A stretch of DNA of 64,000 nucleotides from G963667675 sp965197565 (GTDB taxonomy: Bacteria; Chloroflexota; Dehalococcoidia; Lucifugimonadales; UBA3495): the NCBI GenBank assembly GCA_965197565.1, contig CBDANK010000004.1:310001-374000 (forward strand), given 5' to 3'. Each line of letters opens with the position of its first letter. Within the stretch, counting starts at the first letter, position 1. The notes beneath the pieces are model-generated. The model searched no databases, was not told the origin of the DNA, and saw only the letters and a program-made list of their open reading frames with translations. Made by a program: the position numbers and the translations under genes. This document shows positions 1 through 8,382 of the stretch, in pieces.

Positions 1-1017
1 CATCAAGGTCAAGGACCAAGCGGGCCAGTTGTAGAACCGGTAAATAGCGGTTATGACGATAGTCAAAAAGGACAGGGGCACCATCACCTTCCAAGCGAAG
101 GCCATAAGCTGGTCGATGCGCAGCCGGGGAAATGTGCCCCTTACCCAGAAGATAACCAGAATCACCCCATACACTTTCACCAAGAACCAGACGATTCCCC
201 AGTCGCCCGAAAGACCCGGCCCCGACCACCCGCCAATGAATAGCAAAGTTACCAGGGCCGCAACAGCAAAGGTGTTGATGTATTCAGCCAGGAAAAACAC
301 CGACCAGTGAGCGCCGCTGTACTCCACAAAGGGACCGCCCACTACCTCCGATTCGGCGAAATAGATGTCGAAGGGAGTGCGTCCGACCTCCGCCAACCCG
401 GCAATGAAGAAGATAACCAGTCCCAGGGGCTGGACCGCCAGATAAGGATAGTCCCCCTGCCCAGCTACGATCTCTCTAATATCCAAAGACTCCGCCAGCA
501 TTGCCACGGAGATGACAACCATGATTATAGGAATCTCATAGCTGATAAGTTGGGCGGCGGCGCGAAGCCCTCCCAGGTGCCCATACTTATTGGCGGAGCC
601 CCATCCCGCCAGCACCAGGCCCAGTATTCCGATCACAGCAAAAGCGATAATGTAGAGAAGCCCCAGGTCCAGGTTCTTAATGACCGCGTCGTGGGTACCG
701 GGGATAGTGACCCAGATCATAAAGGCGGACACGACGACAATGAACGGGGCGGCCCAAAAGATGGTCCTGTTCGCCGACGATGGGATGATGTCCTCCTTCA
801 AGACCAGCTTGAGAGCATCGGCCAAAGGCTGCATCAGTCCCATGGGTCCGGTGCGGGTGGGCCCCAAGCGCCGCTGCAAGCGGCCCAGTACCTTGCGTTC
901 CAGCCAAGTAAGGGAGAGCACCACTACCGATAGGGCAAGGAACATCAAAAAAAGGCCCAGCACGATCCAACCGAAGTCGGCCCCGCTGATCGCCAACAAG
1001 GGCACCGGGACTGTCAA
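1..1017 (-). CDS. nuoH: NADH-quinone oxidoreductase subunit H (partial at window edge)
   Basis: This is the membrane subunit of complex I that joins the quinone site to the proton-pumping arm. The reading frame stays open for 339 codons to the window edge, about the full family length (about 325 aa in E. coli), so little is missing. Near the N-terminus a membrane helix is followed by ERKVLGRLQRRLGPTRTGP, the family signature, and later by FAESEVVGGPFVEYSG, matching the conserved AESELVaGFxxEYSG loop. The start is TTG at 1017, sharing the bases TTGA with the nuoD stop, which implies translational coupling; a GTG four codons later is an alternative. It is the last visible gene of nuoA-B-C-D-H. 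Confidence 0.93.
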   Translation of the reverse strand, partial: MTVPVPLLAISGADFGWIVLGLFLMFLALSVVVLSLTWLERKVLGRLQRRLGPTRTGPMGLMQPLADALKLVLKEDIIPSSANRTIFWAAPFIVVVSAFMIWVTIPGTHDAVIKNLDLGLLYIIAFAVIGILGLVLAGWGSANKYGHLGGLRAAAQLISYEIPIIMVVISVAMLAESLDIREIVAGQGDYPYLAVQPLGLVIFFIAGLAEVGRTPFDIYFAESEVVGGPFVEYSGAHWSVFFLAEYINTFAVAALVTLLFIGGWSGPGLSGDWGIVWFLVKVYGVILVIFWVRGTFPRLRIDQLMAFAWKVMVPLSFLTIVITAIYRFYNWPAWSLTLM

Positions 1018-2144
1018 CGGTCCACCTCGCCCAAAACTATGTCCAAAGAACCCAACACGACCACGGCGTCCGCTATCCAGATGCCCGTAAGCAATTGCTT
1101 GATGGCGGAGAGATTGCAAAAAGAAGGGGGGCGGATTTTCACCCGGTAAGGCTTATCGGTCCCATCGCTGACTAGATAAACTCCGATTTCGCCTCGGGGG
1201 TTTTCCGACCGCACGTACACCTCGCCCTTGGGAGGACGGATCAACCGGCGTCCCAGGGATGAAACGACGTTCCCTTGAGGCATCTGGTCCAATGCCTGTT
1301 CGACAATGCGCAGCGACTCGTACATTTCTTGGACCCGGACGTAATGGCGGTCCCAACTGTCGCCGTCCAGTCCCACCGGCACGTCGAAGTCGAAGCGGTC
1401 GTAGACGGAATAAGGCTGGACCTTGCGCAGGTCATAGTTGACGCCGCAGGCCCGCAGGCAGGGGCCGGTGAGCCCAAAGTCAATGGCGTCCTCGGCAGAG
1501 ATGACGCCGACATCCTTAAGCCGGGCCAAGAATATTTCGTTGAAGGTCAAGAGGCGGTCGGACTCCTCCACGTCTTCCCGGATCAGCGGCAAGAGGTCTC
1601 TTACCATTTGCTCGAAATTTTCAGGCAGGTCCTCCTTCAGCCCGCCGATGCGGAAGTAATTATGCATCATACGAGCGCCGGAGACCGCCTCGAACACCGT
1701 CTGGATGCGCTCTCTTCCTCGGAAGCAGAACATCGAGGGGGTCATGGCTCCGGCGTCCAGACCGATGGTGGCGACGAACAATAAGTGACTGGCTATTCGG
1801 TTCAACTCGCAAAGAATGACCCGGGCGTACTCGGCCCGTTCCGGCACCTCCAGCCCCATCAGCTTTTCCACGGCCCGGCAATAGGCGTGTTCATTGTTGA
1901 AATTGGCGATGTAGTCTATCCGGTCAAAGAGGGTGATCACTTGGTTATACTGTTCACCCTCGCACAGTTTTTCCGAACCCCGGTGGAGGTAGCCGATGTG
2001 GGGCTGGCACTCCACAATCTTTTCACCGTCGACCCACAAGACCAAGCGAAACACGCCATGGGTTGAAGGGTGCTGCGGCCCCATGTTGAGAAGCATCTCA
2101 ACGGGTTCGGCGTTCGCCGTCGGTTGCTCGGGAACCTCGGCCAT
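1014..2144 (-). CDS. nuoD: NADH-quinone oxidoreductase subunit D
   Basis: This 49-kDa-type peripheral-arm subunit of complex I helps form the quinone-binding site. The protein has 376 residues and carries the family motifs NMGPQHPSTHGVFRL near the N-terminus, HIGYLHRGSEK, and NEHAYCRAVEKLMGLEVP. The C-terminus is the conserved LGSLDIVLGEVDR. The frame is open further upstream, but ATG 2144 is preceded by GCGAGG at suitable distance and gives the usual family N-terminus. It overlaps nuoH by 4 bases, whereas an unusual gap with two small HicB-like genes separates it from nuoC. Confidence 0.96.
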   Translation of the reverse strand: MAEVPEQPTANAEPVEMLLNMGPQHPSTHGVFRLVLWVDGEKIVECQPHIGYLHRGSEKLCEGEQYNQVITLFDRIDYIANFNNEHAYCRAVEKLMGLEVPERAEYARVILCELNRIASHLLFVATIGLDAGAMTPSMFCFRGRERIQTVFEAVSGARMMHNYFRIGGLKEDLPENFEQMVRDLLPLIREDVEESDRLLTFNEIFLARLKDVGVISAEDAIDFGLTGPCLRACGVNYDLRKVQPYSVYDRFDFDVPVGLDGDSWDRHYVRVQEMYESLRIVEQALDQMPQGNVVSSLGRRLIRPPKGEVYVRSENPRGEIGVYLVSDGTDKPYRVKIRPPSFCNLSAIKQLLTGIWIADAVVVLGSLDIVLGEVDR

Positions 2145-2228
2145 AAAGTGTATACCTCGCCGCTGCTGCAATCGACCGCCGGCTTTCAACCCTGGGGCTG
2201 ACGGCCCGCCGTCGGCTTGCGACGGCTA

Positions 2229-2531
2229 TTAAATTATTACAATCTTAGGGTCTTTGACCGGCTCGACCTCGTTGCTCATCCAGACCTCTCCATCGTAATA
2301 GAAGCCGGCCTCGATCAATACTTCATCCAGCGTGCCCAGTTCATCGCAGTCTTCCAAGTACATTGCGACCTGGGACCGCAACGCCTCCCGCGCCGCTTCC
2401 GCGCTGTCGCCAAAGGCGGTCACAATCAGTTCGGGACAGACCGCCTGATAGGCGCTGCCCCACCGGGATTCCTGGATTTGGTAAACAATCCTAGCTTTAT
2501 TTTTAGCTTGTTTAGCCGCTCGCTTTTTCAT
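2229..2531 (-). CDS. HicB-like small protein, second of tandem pair inside nuo operon
   Basis: A 100-residue protein of unknown function. After a basic N-terminus (MKKRAAKQAKNKAR) it has the alpha/beta pattern of HicB-type antitoxin domains: a strand, GSAYQAVCPELIVTAFGDS, a helix EAAREALRSQVAMYLED, and a tail with TLDEVLIEAGF. The upstream neighbour has the same pattern and also ends its core with TL-x3-LxxAGF, so the two are probably homologous. Its start lies within the last 20 bases of that neighbour. No HicA-like toxin is adjacent, and no DNA-binding domain is visible. Its place between nuoC and nuoD means it is probably transcribed with complex I. A HicB fold is inferred from sequence pattern only. 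Confidence 0.7.
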   Translation of the reverse strand: MKKRAAKQAKNKARIVYQIQESRWGSAYQAVCPELIVTAFGDSAEAAREALRSQVAMYLEDCDELGTLDEVLIEAGFYYDGEVWMSNEVEPVKDPKIVII

Positions 2532-2787
2532 CTGAAACGGGTCCTTGGATAAACTCCAGTTGAAGCTCGGTATCCTCTTCCACCCCTGGGAATCCAGCTT
2601 GGGCCAAGGCTTTCCCCAGAGTATCCTGGCCGTCATGGGTTTCGATCCAAGCCCGAGTAACCTGGACCAGTTGGTCTTGGGCCTCCCGCACCGATTCTCC
2701 CAACCCCTCCAGAGGAAGTTGCTCCACCGTGGCCACATAGCCGCTAACCCCGTGTACAACCCGGGCGGTCAGCACCAACCGTTCCAT
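2512..2787 (-). CDS. HicB-like small protein, first of tandem pair inside nuo operon
   Basis: A 91-residue protein beginning six bases after the nuoC stop and overlapping the next small gene by 20 bases. The pattern VLTARVVHGVSGYVATVEQL, then EGLGESVREAQDQLVQV and TLGKALAQAGF, resembles a HicB-type (DUF1902-like) fold: strand, G-Y-x-A-x-V-x-x-L, then an amphipathic helix. The C-terminus is acidic. No toxin partner is adjacent. Tight packing on the same strand supports a real gene co-expressed with nuo genes; its role is unknown. Confidence 0.7.
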   Translation of the reverse strand: MERLVLTARVVHGVSGYVATVEQLPLEGLGESVREAQDQLVQVTRAWIETHDGQDTLGKALAQAGFPGVEEDTELQLEFIQGPVSDEKASG

Positions 2788-2793
2788 AGCCCT

Positions 2794-3306
2794 CTAAAAC
2801 TCCTGGTAGTCGTTAAAGGGAAACTCCTTGCGGCCGGGGTATCCCTCGAACCCGTCGTAGAGCAGCAGGGGGGCCAGGTCGGGATGCCCCTCGAATACTA
2901 CGCCAAATAGGTCGTGAGCCTCCCGCTCGTACCATTCCCCCGCCCGCCAAATGGGCGTGACCGAGGGCAAGCGGGGATTGTCATACGGAACTTCGGTCTT
3001 GACCGCTAGGATTCTTTCAGGATCGAGGGAGTGTAGAATGTACACCAACTGTAGACTGTCTTTGTAATCTACGCAGGACAAGCACAGCAACTGGCGAAGG
3101 ACCAGCCTGGGGTCATCTTTGGCCAACCGGCACACTTGGGCGGTGTCGGCGGAGCGCACCGTAATTTGGGGTAGGTCATCGAGCGCGCCGGCCTCGGGTT
3201 CAAACTCTTTGAGCACCTCTTGGGACAGGGCCAGCAACTCTCTGCCGGACTGGCTCAAGCTCTGGAACTCGGTGTGGGCAGGTTCTGGATTAGGGTTTTC
3301 CGCCAC
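2794..3306 (-). CDS. nuoC: NADH-quinone oxidoreductase subunit C
   Basis: The 30-kDa peripheral-arm subunit of complex I, 170 residues. The C-terminal half carries the family signature IWRAGEWYEREAHDLFGV followed by FEGHPDL and LLYDGFEGYPGRKEFP. The N-terminal 40 residues are acidic and poorly conserved, as is usual. The start overlaps the end of nuoB by 17 bases, consistent with coupled translation. The two small HicB-like genes follow directly. Confidence 0.95.
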   Translation of the reverse strand: MAENPNPEPAHTEFQSLSQSGRELLALSQEVLKEFEPEAGALDDLPQITVRSADTAQVCRLAKDDPRLVLRQLLCLSCVDYKDSLQLVYILHSLDPERILAVKTEVPYDNPRLPSVTPIWRAGEWYEREAHDLFGVVFEGHPDLAPLLLYDGFEGYPGRKEFPFNDYQEF

Positions 3307-3826
3307 GCTCTTTAGCGTCCTTCATTATTTTTTCTTGGAGCTTGAGAATACCGTACAACAACGCCTCGGGCCGGGGCGGACACCCGGGCACGTAGACGTC
3401 TACCGGGACCACATGGTCTACCCCCATAACCACCGAGTAAGAACGGTAGTAGGGCCCTCCATTGGTGGCGCAGCTACCCATAGCAATGACCCACTTGGGT
3501 TCGGGCATTTGCTCGTAAAGCAACCGAATGGGTTCGGCCATTTTCTTTACCACGGTCCCAGCCACTATCATCACGTCCGATTGTCTGGGAGACGGCCAAG
3601 TCACCACTCCGTACCGGTCGAGGTCGTGGTGAGCCATATAAGTGGACATCATCTCAATGGCGCAGCAAGCCAGTCCAAAGGTCAAGGTCCACAAAGACGA
3701 TTTGCGGGCCATGGCAAATAGCTGATCCGTGGTGGTGGTCACTACGCCAGGAACCTTGTTTGAGATGGTCCCATCGAACAGGCTGGGGGCGGGCCGGTTC
3801 CCGGCGCCAATCTCTATTTCTGCCAC
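3290..3826 (-). CDS. nuoB: NADH-quinone oxidoreductase subunit B
   Basis: The subunit carrying iron-sulfur cluster N2, the last electron carrier before quinone. The cluster ligands are visible: the adjacent cysteines in FGLACCAIEMM, the cysteine in GSCATNGGPYY and the one in YVPGCPPRPE. The chosen start is GTG 3826 (VAEIEIGAG), preceded by a G-rich ribosome site and lying 13 bases inside the nuoA end; this gives 178 residues. The frame is open further upstream, but that stretch is the shadow of nuoA and does not look like NuoB. Confidence 0.95.
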   Translation of the reverse strand: MAEIEIGAGNRPAPSLFDGTISNKVPGVVTTTTDQLFAMARKSSLWTLTFGLACCAIEMMSTYMAHHDLDRYGVVTWPSPRQSDVMIVAGTVVKKMAEPIRLLYEQMPEPKWVIAMGSCATNGGPYYRSYSVVMGVDHVVPVDVYVPGCPPRPEALLYGILKLQEKIMKDAKERGGKP

Positions 3827-4236
3827 TCCAGAACCCCCTTCTTCCAAGCATAGACTATGGCGAAGAAGAGCACCCCTAGAAACAGGAGCATAGCGTAAAA
3901 CGGGACCGCGTTGGCCTGGGTGATCTTCTCTTGTACGAAAATAACGGCCCAAGGGAATAGGAATACCGCTTCCACGTCAAAGATAAGAAAGAGAATAGCG
4001 AAGATGTAGAACCGGATGTTGATGTTGGACCAGTTGTAATCCGTAGCGGGAATGCCGCATTCGTAGGGGGTGAGCTTCACTTCGGAGCGCCGCCGGGAAG
4101 ACAGCACCCGCGACGCTGCGAACATGCCGCCAATAGCCAGGACCGCTAACACCGCAGAAACGGCTACCGCTGTCCAGTTCTCAGCGAAGAGGTCTGAATT
4201 AAACGCTTGCAGCAGTAGTCCTGGAAACGAAGTCAT
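3814..4236 (-). CDS. nuoA: NADH-quinone oxidoreductase subunit A
   Basis: A small membrane subunit of complex I with 140 residues and three predicted membrane helices (about residues 22-42, 78-100 and 108-130). The loop between helices 1 and 2 has the conserved YECGIPATD segment, and FYIFAILFLIFDVEAVFLFPWA is the family hallmark of helix 2. It is the first gene of the nuo group; the 750 bases upstream hold only repeats, so the operon promoter probably lies just above 4236. The overlap with nuoB indicates coupling. Confidence 0.95.
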   Translation of the reverse strand: MTSFPGLLLQAFNSDLFAENWTAVAVSAVLAVLAIGGMFAASRVLSSRRRSEVKLTPYECGIPATDYNWSNINIRFYIFAILFLIFDVEAVFLFPWAVIFVQEKITQANAVPFYAMLLFLGVLFFAIVYAWKKGVLEWQK

Positions 4237-4390
4237 GTTCTCAGAGAGGGAAGGTCCTTAATAAGCCCTTCGGCTGGTTACATCAAGCAAGGGCAATATA
4301 TCATCGGCCAAATTGAGTGTCAATTTAGTGCTTCGCCAGGATAAGTCCAGAGCAGTCGCGCCAAGGACCGAAAGGCCCTGAGGCACTTGG

Positions 4391-4577
4391 GTAAACGTTC
4401 AGACTGATGGGGTGACTCACCTCCGTCGTCCCGGCGCAGGCCGGGACCCAGGAAAACCAAGCTGCGGAAAACCTTGAATCCCTAGCTGGCCCCTAGCGAG
4501 GACTTTCTGGACTCCGGCCTTCGCCGGAGTGACGGATTCGGAGGGCCGGCATAATCCCCTCAACTCTGAACATTTAC
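4391..4577. repeat. MITE-like element, family A, copy 1
   Basis: A 187-base element bounded by inverted repeats GTAAACGTTCAGA (left) and TCTGAACATTTAC (right). It matches 63419-63606 over its whole length with scattered differences. Inside are two short palindromes, CCCGGCGCAGGCCGGG and CTCCGGCCTTCGCCGGAG. The flanks GCACTTGG / GCGCTTGA match at 6 of 8 positions and may be a decayed target duplication. No coding capacity is visible. Confidence 0.75.
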
Positions 4578-4599
4578 GCGCTTGACAGGGTCTTTCAAT

Positions 4600-4847
4600 T
4601 GTCACCCTGAACGGAGTGAAGAGTCTAAAACCTCTCTTGCAAGTCAAGGCCGATTCTCCGATCAAGGTTTTAGGGCCTGTTGACACTAATAGCTGAGGAC
4701 CGGGCAACCACAAGGGTTGCCCCTACGAAATCCCGTAGCACGCCGGTTGTAGAGGCGCCCTTTGCGGGAGGCTGGACTACCAATCCCTATATAGGAAATT
4801 GGTAGTGTCAACAGGCCCTAGATTCTTCGCCTACGGCTCAGAATGAC
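4600..4847. repeat. Dispersed palindromic repeat F, interrupted copy
   Basis: The outer parts match the repeats at 10406-10540 and 19312-19427: an arm starting TGTCACCCTGA with GTCTAAAA further in, and an arm ending AGATTCTTCGCCTACGGCTC-AGAATGA. The middle is split by the TA-flanked element at 4673-4818; removing that element restores the TTTTAGATTC junction seen intact near 19396. The function of F is unknown; it has the look of a REP/MITE-type unit. Confidence 0.65.
4673..4818. repeat. MITE-like element, family B, TA-flanked
   Basis: A 146-base element with perfect terminal inverted repeats: GGGCCTGTTGACACTA at the left and its complement TAGTGTCAACAGGCCC at the right. A TA dinucleotide flanks both ends (4671-4672 and 4819-4820), as expected for Tc1/mariner/IS630-type insertion. 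It carries an inner hairpin GGGCAACC...GGTTGCCC and no gene. Its host sequence is repeat F. Confidence 0.75.
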
Positions 4848-4988
4848 CGTGGCGGCGGCGTATTCAATGTGCCGGATGATGGGCGCCAGGACAATTGAAA
4901 GACCCTGAGGCGCTTGGCGGGCGGCTTGCAATATCAAGTGTAACTGGATAGGATTTGAAGGCCACGTCATGGAATTGGGGGGTCCGAG

Positions 4989-6182
4989 ATGCAATTCGTC
5001 TATTCTCCCTATTACCACAATGCCTACCCCGATTATCCGTGGGATAAGAAGCTGGAAGAGTTCCGAGACCAAGCCAGGCTGATAGAACAAGCCGGTTTTA
5101 GCGCCATCTGGTTTGCCGAGCACCACTTTGCATACCCTGACGGCTGGAACAACGTGACTCCAAATCCCATCCTGGCGGGGGCGGACCTAGCGGCCCACAC
5201 AACCAAGCTGCGCATCGGCCAGTGCGGCGTTAGCTTGCCCGACTGGCACCCTCTGCGGGTCGCCGAGGATATCGCGATGCTGGACCAGATGAGCAAGGGC
5301 CGTGTGGATTTCGGGGTAATGCGGGGTCTCAGGGGCCGCTGGGATGTCCAGTTTAACACCAGTGCCGGCCGGGCTAACAACGACCGGAATTACGCCCTAT
5401 TCGCCGAATCTCTGGACATTATTATCAAGGCCTGGACTGAAGAGGCCTTCAGCCACCACGGCGAGTTTTATACCTTTCCCGTGCCGGGATGGAAGGACAC
5501 CAACCCCTACATATTTGAGGACCCGCCCTGGGGAGGGGGCAACAAATCCCGGCTCTATTACGGTCCCGAAAGAGAGCTCATTGCCTTGGGCGTGCATCCG
5601 AAGCCGTACCAAAAGCCCCACCCTCCCATCTGGCAGATGGCGGACAATGTGGAGTCCCATGTATTCGCGGCTAAGCGCGGCCTGAACGTCATGTGCTATA
5701 CACCCCCGATCCGCAAGATCCGGGAGTGTTGGGCTGCTTATAAAGAAACGTTGGCTGAGACCCAGGGTCAAGATATTCCCTTTGGGCAGAATCTCGGGGT
5801 GATGAAGCCGATGTACGTCGCCAAGACCAGGGAAGACGCTGTTAGGGAAGCCCGGCAAGGTGTGAACGTTAGCTGGGCTAGACCGCAACTGCGCCAAAGA
5901 GACCGGGAAGGGCGCAGGTCTTTAATGAACAGCGGTGAAGAGCCCACCAACGACGACCTGAACATGGACTGGTTCGACTTTCTTATGAAACACGACCACC
6001 TCTGGGTAGGTTCGCCGGAGGATGTGGCCGAGAAAATAGAGAAATACCACGCTGAACTCAACTGCGGCTACTTCGGAGTTTGGCACAACATAAGCCTGCT
6101 GAACTTCGATCAAGTGATGCGGAGCCTCGACCTGTTTGGGGAACAGGTCATTCCGCGGCTCCGGAAAGCGAAAGTGGCTTGA
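4989..6182 (+). CDS. LLM-class flavin-dependent oxidoreductase (397 aa)
   Basis: A bacterial-luciferase-like TIM-barrel enzyme of the kind that uses reduced FMN (monooxygenases) or F420. Recognisable parts are FAEHHFAYPDG near residue 40, LRIGQCGVSLPDWHPLRVAEDIAMLDQMSKGRVDFGVMRG around 80-120, and ELIALGVHPKPYQKPHPPIWQ near 205. The substrate is unknown. GGGGGGTCC lies directly before the ATG. The gene at 7140 is a paralog of the same length, and a crotonase gene lies between the two, suggesting a shared catabolic route. LLM expansion is a known trait of SAR202 Chloroflexota. Confidence 0.88.
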   Translation: MQFVYSPYYHNAYPDYPWDKKLEEFRDQARLIEQAGFSAIWFAEHHFAYPDGWNNVTPNPILAGADLAAHTTKLRIGQCGVSLPDWHPLRVAEDIAMLDQMSKGRVDFGVMRGLRGRWDVQFNTSAGRANNDRNYALFAESLDIIIKAWTEEAFSHHGEFYTFPVPGWKDTNPYIFEDPPWGGGNKSRLYYGPERELIALGVHPKPYQKPHPPIWQMADNVESHVFAAKRGLNVMCYTPPIRKIRECWAAYKETLAETQGQDIPFGQNLGVMKPMYVAKTREDAVREARQGVNVSWARPQLRQRDREGRRSLMNSGEEPTNDDLNMDWFDFLMKHDHLWVGSPEDVAEKIEKYHAELNCGYFGVWHNISLLNFDQVMRSLDLFGEQVIPRLRKAKVA

Positions 6183-6253
6183 GCAACCCGGCCTTGGTTG
6201 GAATGGGTTGGCGGATAGCCGGGGCCTTTCTTTAGGAGGTTCTAGGAGGCTCA

Positions 6254-7051
6254 ATGAGCTACGAAACCTTGCACCTGGAAAGGGCCGGCCATGTGGCCAC
6301 CCTAACCCTGAACCGTCCGGAGAAGCTGAACGCCTTTAACCGGCGGCTCACCCGCGATTTCCATAACGCCCTAGGGGAACTGGAGGGGGAGTTCCCGGAC
6401 ATCCGCGTGCTAATCCTCACCGGCGCCGGACGGGGCTTTTGCTCCGGCGCCGACGTGAACGAGCAGGCCGAAGGCCGGTCCCAAGAGGCCGGTCAACAGG
6501 GCGGCCGGACCGGCATCGCCGACAGCATCCTTACCGTAGCGCCCCGCCTGCCGCGGCTGCCCCAGCCGGTCATTGCGGCAGTCAACGGCGTGGCGGCAGG
6601 GGCCGGTCTATCCATCGCCCTAGCCAGCGACATCCGCGTCGCCTCCGACCAAGCCCGGTTCTCCTCCATCTTCATCAAGCGGTCTCTGGTCCCCGACAAC
6701 GGGGCTTCCTACATCCTTCCCGCCTTGGCCGGGATGGGAGCCGCCGCCGAGATGGCCCTCACCGGCCGCATTTACGACGTCCGTCAGGCCCTACAGATGG
6801 GCTTGGTCAACAAGGTAGTGCCAGGAGACCGGTTGATCGAGGAGGCGCGGTCCTTGGCTGAGGAGATTGCCTCAAACCCGCCTCTGGCAGTCCGCGCCAC
6901 CAAGCAGCTCCTAAACAGCCACCTGCCCGACCTGTACCGTATCGCCAAGCTGGAGCATGACGCAAACGGACCCTATAACGGCAGCGAGGACCGGCGGGAA
7001 GCGGTCCTTTCCTTCATCGAGAAACGCCAGCCGGTGTACAAAGGCAGGTGA
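6254..7051 (+). CDS. Enoyl-CoA hydratase/isomerase family protein (PaaG-like)
   Basis: A crotonase-fold enzyme of 265 residues acting on acyl-CoA thioesters. The oxyanion-hole segments are GAGRGFCSGADVNEQ (residues 58-71) and AAVNGVAAGAGLSIALASD (108-126). At the position of the catalytic glutamate of classic hydratases the sequence reads LVPDNGASY, with Asp148, as in PaaG-type isomerases, so isomerisation is at least as likely as hydration. The start has a strong ribosome site (AGGAGG with spacer GCTCA). It lies between two LLM oxidoreductase genes on the same strand. The exact substrate is unknown. Confidence 0.88.
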   Translation: MSYETLHLERAGHVATLTLNRPEKLNAFNRRLTRDFHNALGELEGEFPDIRVLILTGAGRGFCSGADVNEQAEGRSQEAGQQGGRTGIADSILTVAPRLPRLPQPVIAAVNGVAAGAGLSIALASDIRVASDQARFSSIFIKRSLVPDNGASYILPALAGMGAAAEMALTGRIYDVRQALQMGLVNKVVPGDRLIEEARSLAEEIASNPPLAVRATKQLLNSHLPDLYRIAKLEHDANGPYNGSEDRREAVLSFIEKRQPVYKGR

Positions 7052-7139
7052 AGTATCCGCTCTGAACAGTTGATTTTCGACATTGGACTAGATCTCTTTG
7101 GCGGTGGTAATATAGTTCCTGCAAATAAGGAGGGCAGCT

Positions 7140-8333
7140 ATGCGTTTTGACGGCAATGTCAACTACCACGTGTTAATTTCGCCCGAGGACTATGCCCCGG
7201 ACAAGATAATCGATGAATGGCGGGAAACCGCCCGCTTCTACGAAGAGGCGGGCTTCACCACTATCTGGGTTGCCGAGCACCACTTTTGGTATGGCGGCAA
7301 TCCGGCAGCGTGCATTCCCACCAACCCGGTGCTGGTCGGCGCCCACCTAGCCACCCACACCAAGCGGCTAAGGGTCGGGCAGAGCGCCTGCATCATACCG
7401 GACTGGCACCCCATCCGTCTGGCCGAGGACCTGGCGATGGTGGACCAGATGACTCAGGGCCGGCTGGACATTGGAATAGCCCGGGGCACCAACTCCGCCG
7501 CCAGCATCCAGTTCAACGTCAATGCAGACAGGCGGGACCAGGACAAGAACTACGCCCTCTTCAAGGAGACCTTGGAGATTCTGATGAAGGCTTGGACTCA
7601 AGACGCTTTCACCCACAAAGGCGAGTTCTACACCTTTCCCCAGCCGGGCTGGAAGGAGCCAGACCCCCGCATCTACACCGGCGACCCCAGCCACTACGGG
7701 CCGGACGGCGAGCTGATCGCCCTGGGAGTCGCGCCCAAGCCCTATCAGAAACCCCATCCGCCCATCTGGCAGTCCGCCGACGCCACTCCGTCCTACGCCT
7801 TTGCCGGCGAGAAAGGGCACGCCGCAACCTCCGTTTTTCGCTCATTCGAGGGGTTGCGAGAGGCTTGGACCACCTACAAGGAGGCGGCTTCCCGGGTCAA
7901 TGGCCGGGACATCCCTATGGGCCGGACCGCAAGCGGCCAGACGCTGAACGTATTGAGGTCGTTCTACATCGCCGAGACCCAGGAACAAGCGGAGAGAGAG
8001 GCGCGGCCTCAGATAAACACCCTTTTCCCACATACCACCGGCCTCAGAGAAGGATGGGCAAGAAAGGGAATGGTTGCGGCCGACGAGGAGTTAACCGACG
8101 ATGATCTGAACGCCGATTGGTTCGATTTTCTTCAGGGGCGGGAGATCACCTGGGTCGGCTCACCCGACTACGTTGCCGAGAGGATCGACCGGCTGCGCTC
8201 TGAGCTGAATGGCGGGCATATCACCCTTTGGCCCAACCCCATTGCGTCCTATGAAGCTTCGCGCCGCAGCATTGAGCTTTTCGCTGAGCGGGTCATGCCC
8301 CGGTTCCAGAAAGAGGAGGTCACCGTTATCTAG
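7140..8333 (+). CDS. LLM-class flavin-dependent oxidoreductase (397 aa), paralog
   Basis: A luciferase-like TIM-barrel oxidoreductase. It has VAEHHFWYGGN near residue 45, LRVGQSACIIPDWHPIRLAEDLAMVDQMTQGRLDIGIARG around 80-120 and GELIALGVAPKPYQKPHPPIWQSAD near 200. It is of equal length to the protein at 4989 and clearly homologous through the barrel, while the C-terminal third differs. A clear ribosome site AAGGAGG precedes the ATG. With the crotonase gene upstream it forms a same-strand run of three genes. The substrate is unknown; FMN or F420 dependence cannot be told from sequence alone. Confidence 0.88.
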   Translation: MRFDGNVNYHVLISPEDYAPDKIIDEWRETARFYEEAGFTTIWVAEHHFWYGGNPAACIPTNPVLVGAHLATHTKRLRVGQSACIIPDWHPIRLAEDLAMVDQMTQGRLDIGIARGTNSAASIQFNVNADRRDQDKNYALFKETLEILMKAWTQDAFTHKGEFYTFPQPGWKEPDPRIYTGDPSHYGPDGELIALGVAPKPYQKPHPPIWQSADATPSYAFAGEKGHAATSVFRSFEGLREAWTTYKEAASRVNGRDIPMGRTASGQTLNVLRSFYIAETQEQAEREARPQINTLFPHTTGLREGWARKGMVAADEELTDDDLNADWFDFLQGREITWVGSPDYVAERIDRLRSELNGGHITLWPNPIASYEASRRSIELFAERVMPRFQKEEVTVI

Positions 8334-8382
8334 GCCGTTGCGGGGGCGTCCATCTACGCTGGACGTAACTGTTCAGAGTTGG

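Larger units (their letters stand above)
4237..4988. repeat. Nested repeat region between nuoA and LLM gene
   Basis: No convincing gene is visible. The stretch holds a MITE-like element of family A (4391-4577), a palindromic dispersed repeat of family F (about 4600-4847) and, inserted inside F, a TA-flanked element of family B (4673-4818). Fragments such as CAATTGAAAGACCCTG at 4891-4906 repeat the outer arm of F in inverted orientation. The nuo promoter and the promoter for the gene at 4989 must lie at the two ends. Confidence 0.75.

Noticed and set aside
53..933. Plus-strand open frames over the first kilobase
   Set aside because: They lie opposite nuoH, whose minus-strand translation matches the family throughout, so they are shadows.
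2532..2759. N-terminal extension of the second HicB-like gene
   Set aside because: The extended part is the out-of-frame image of the first HicB-like gene; the start at 2531 gives a protein that aligns with its neighbour.
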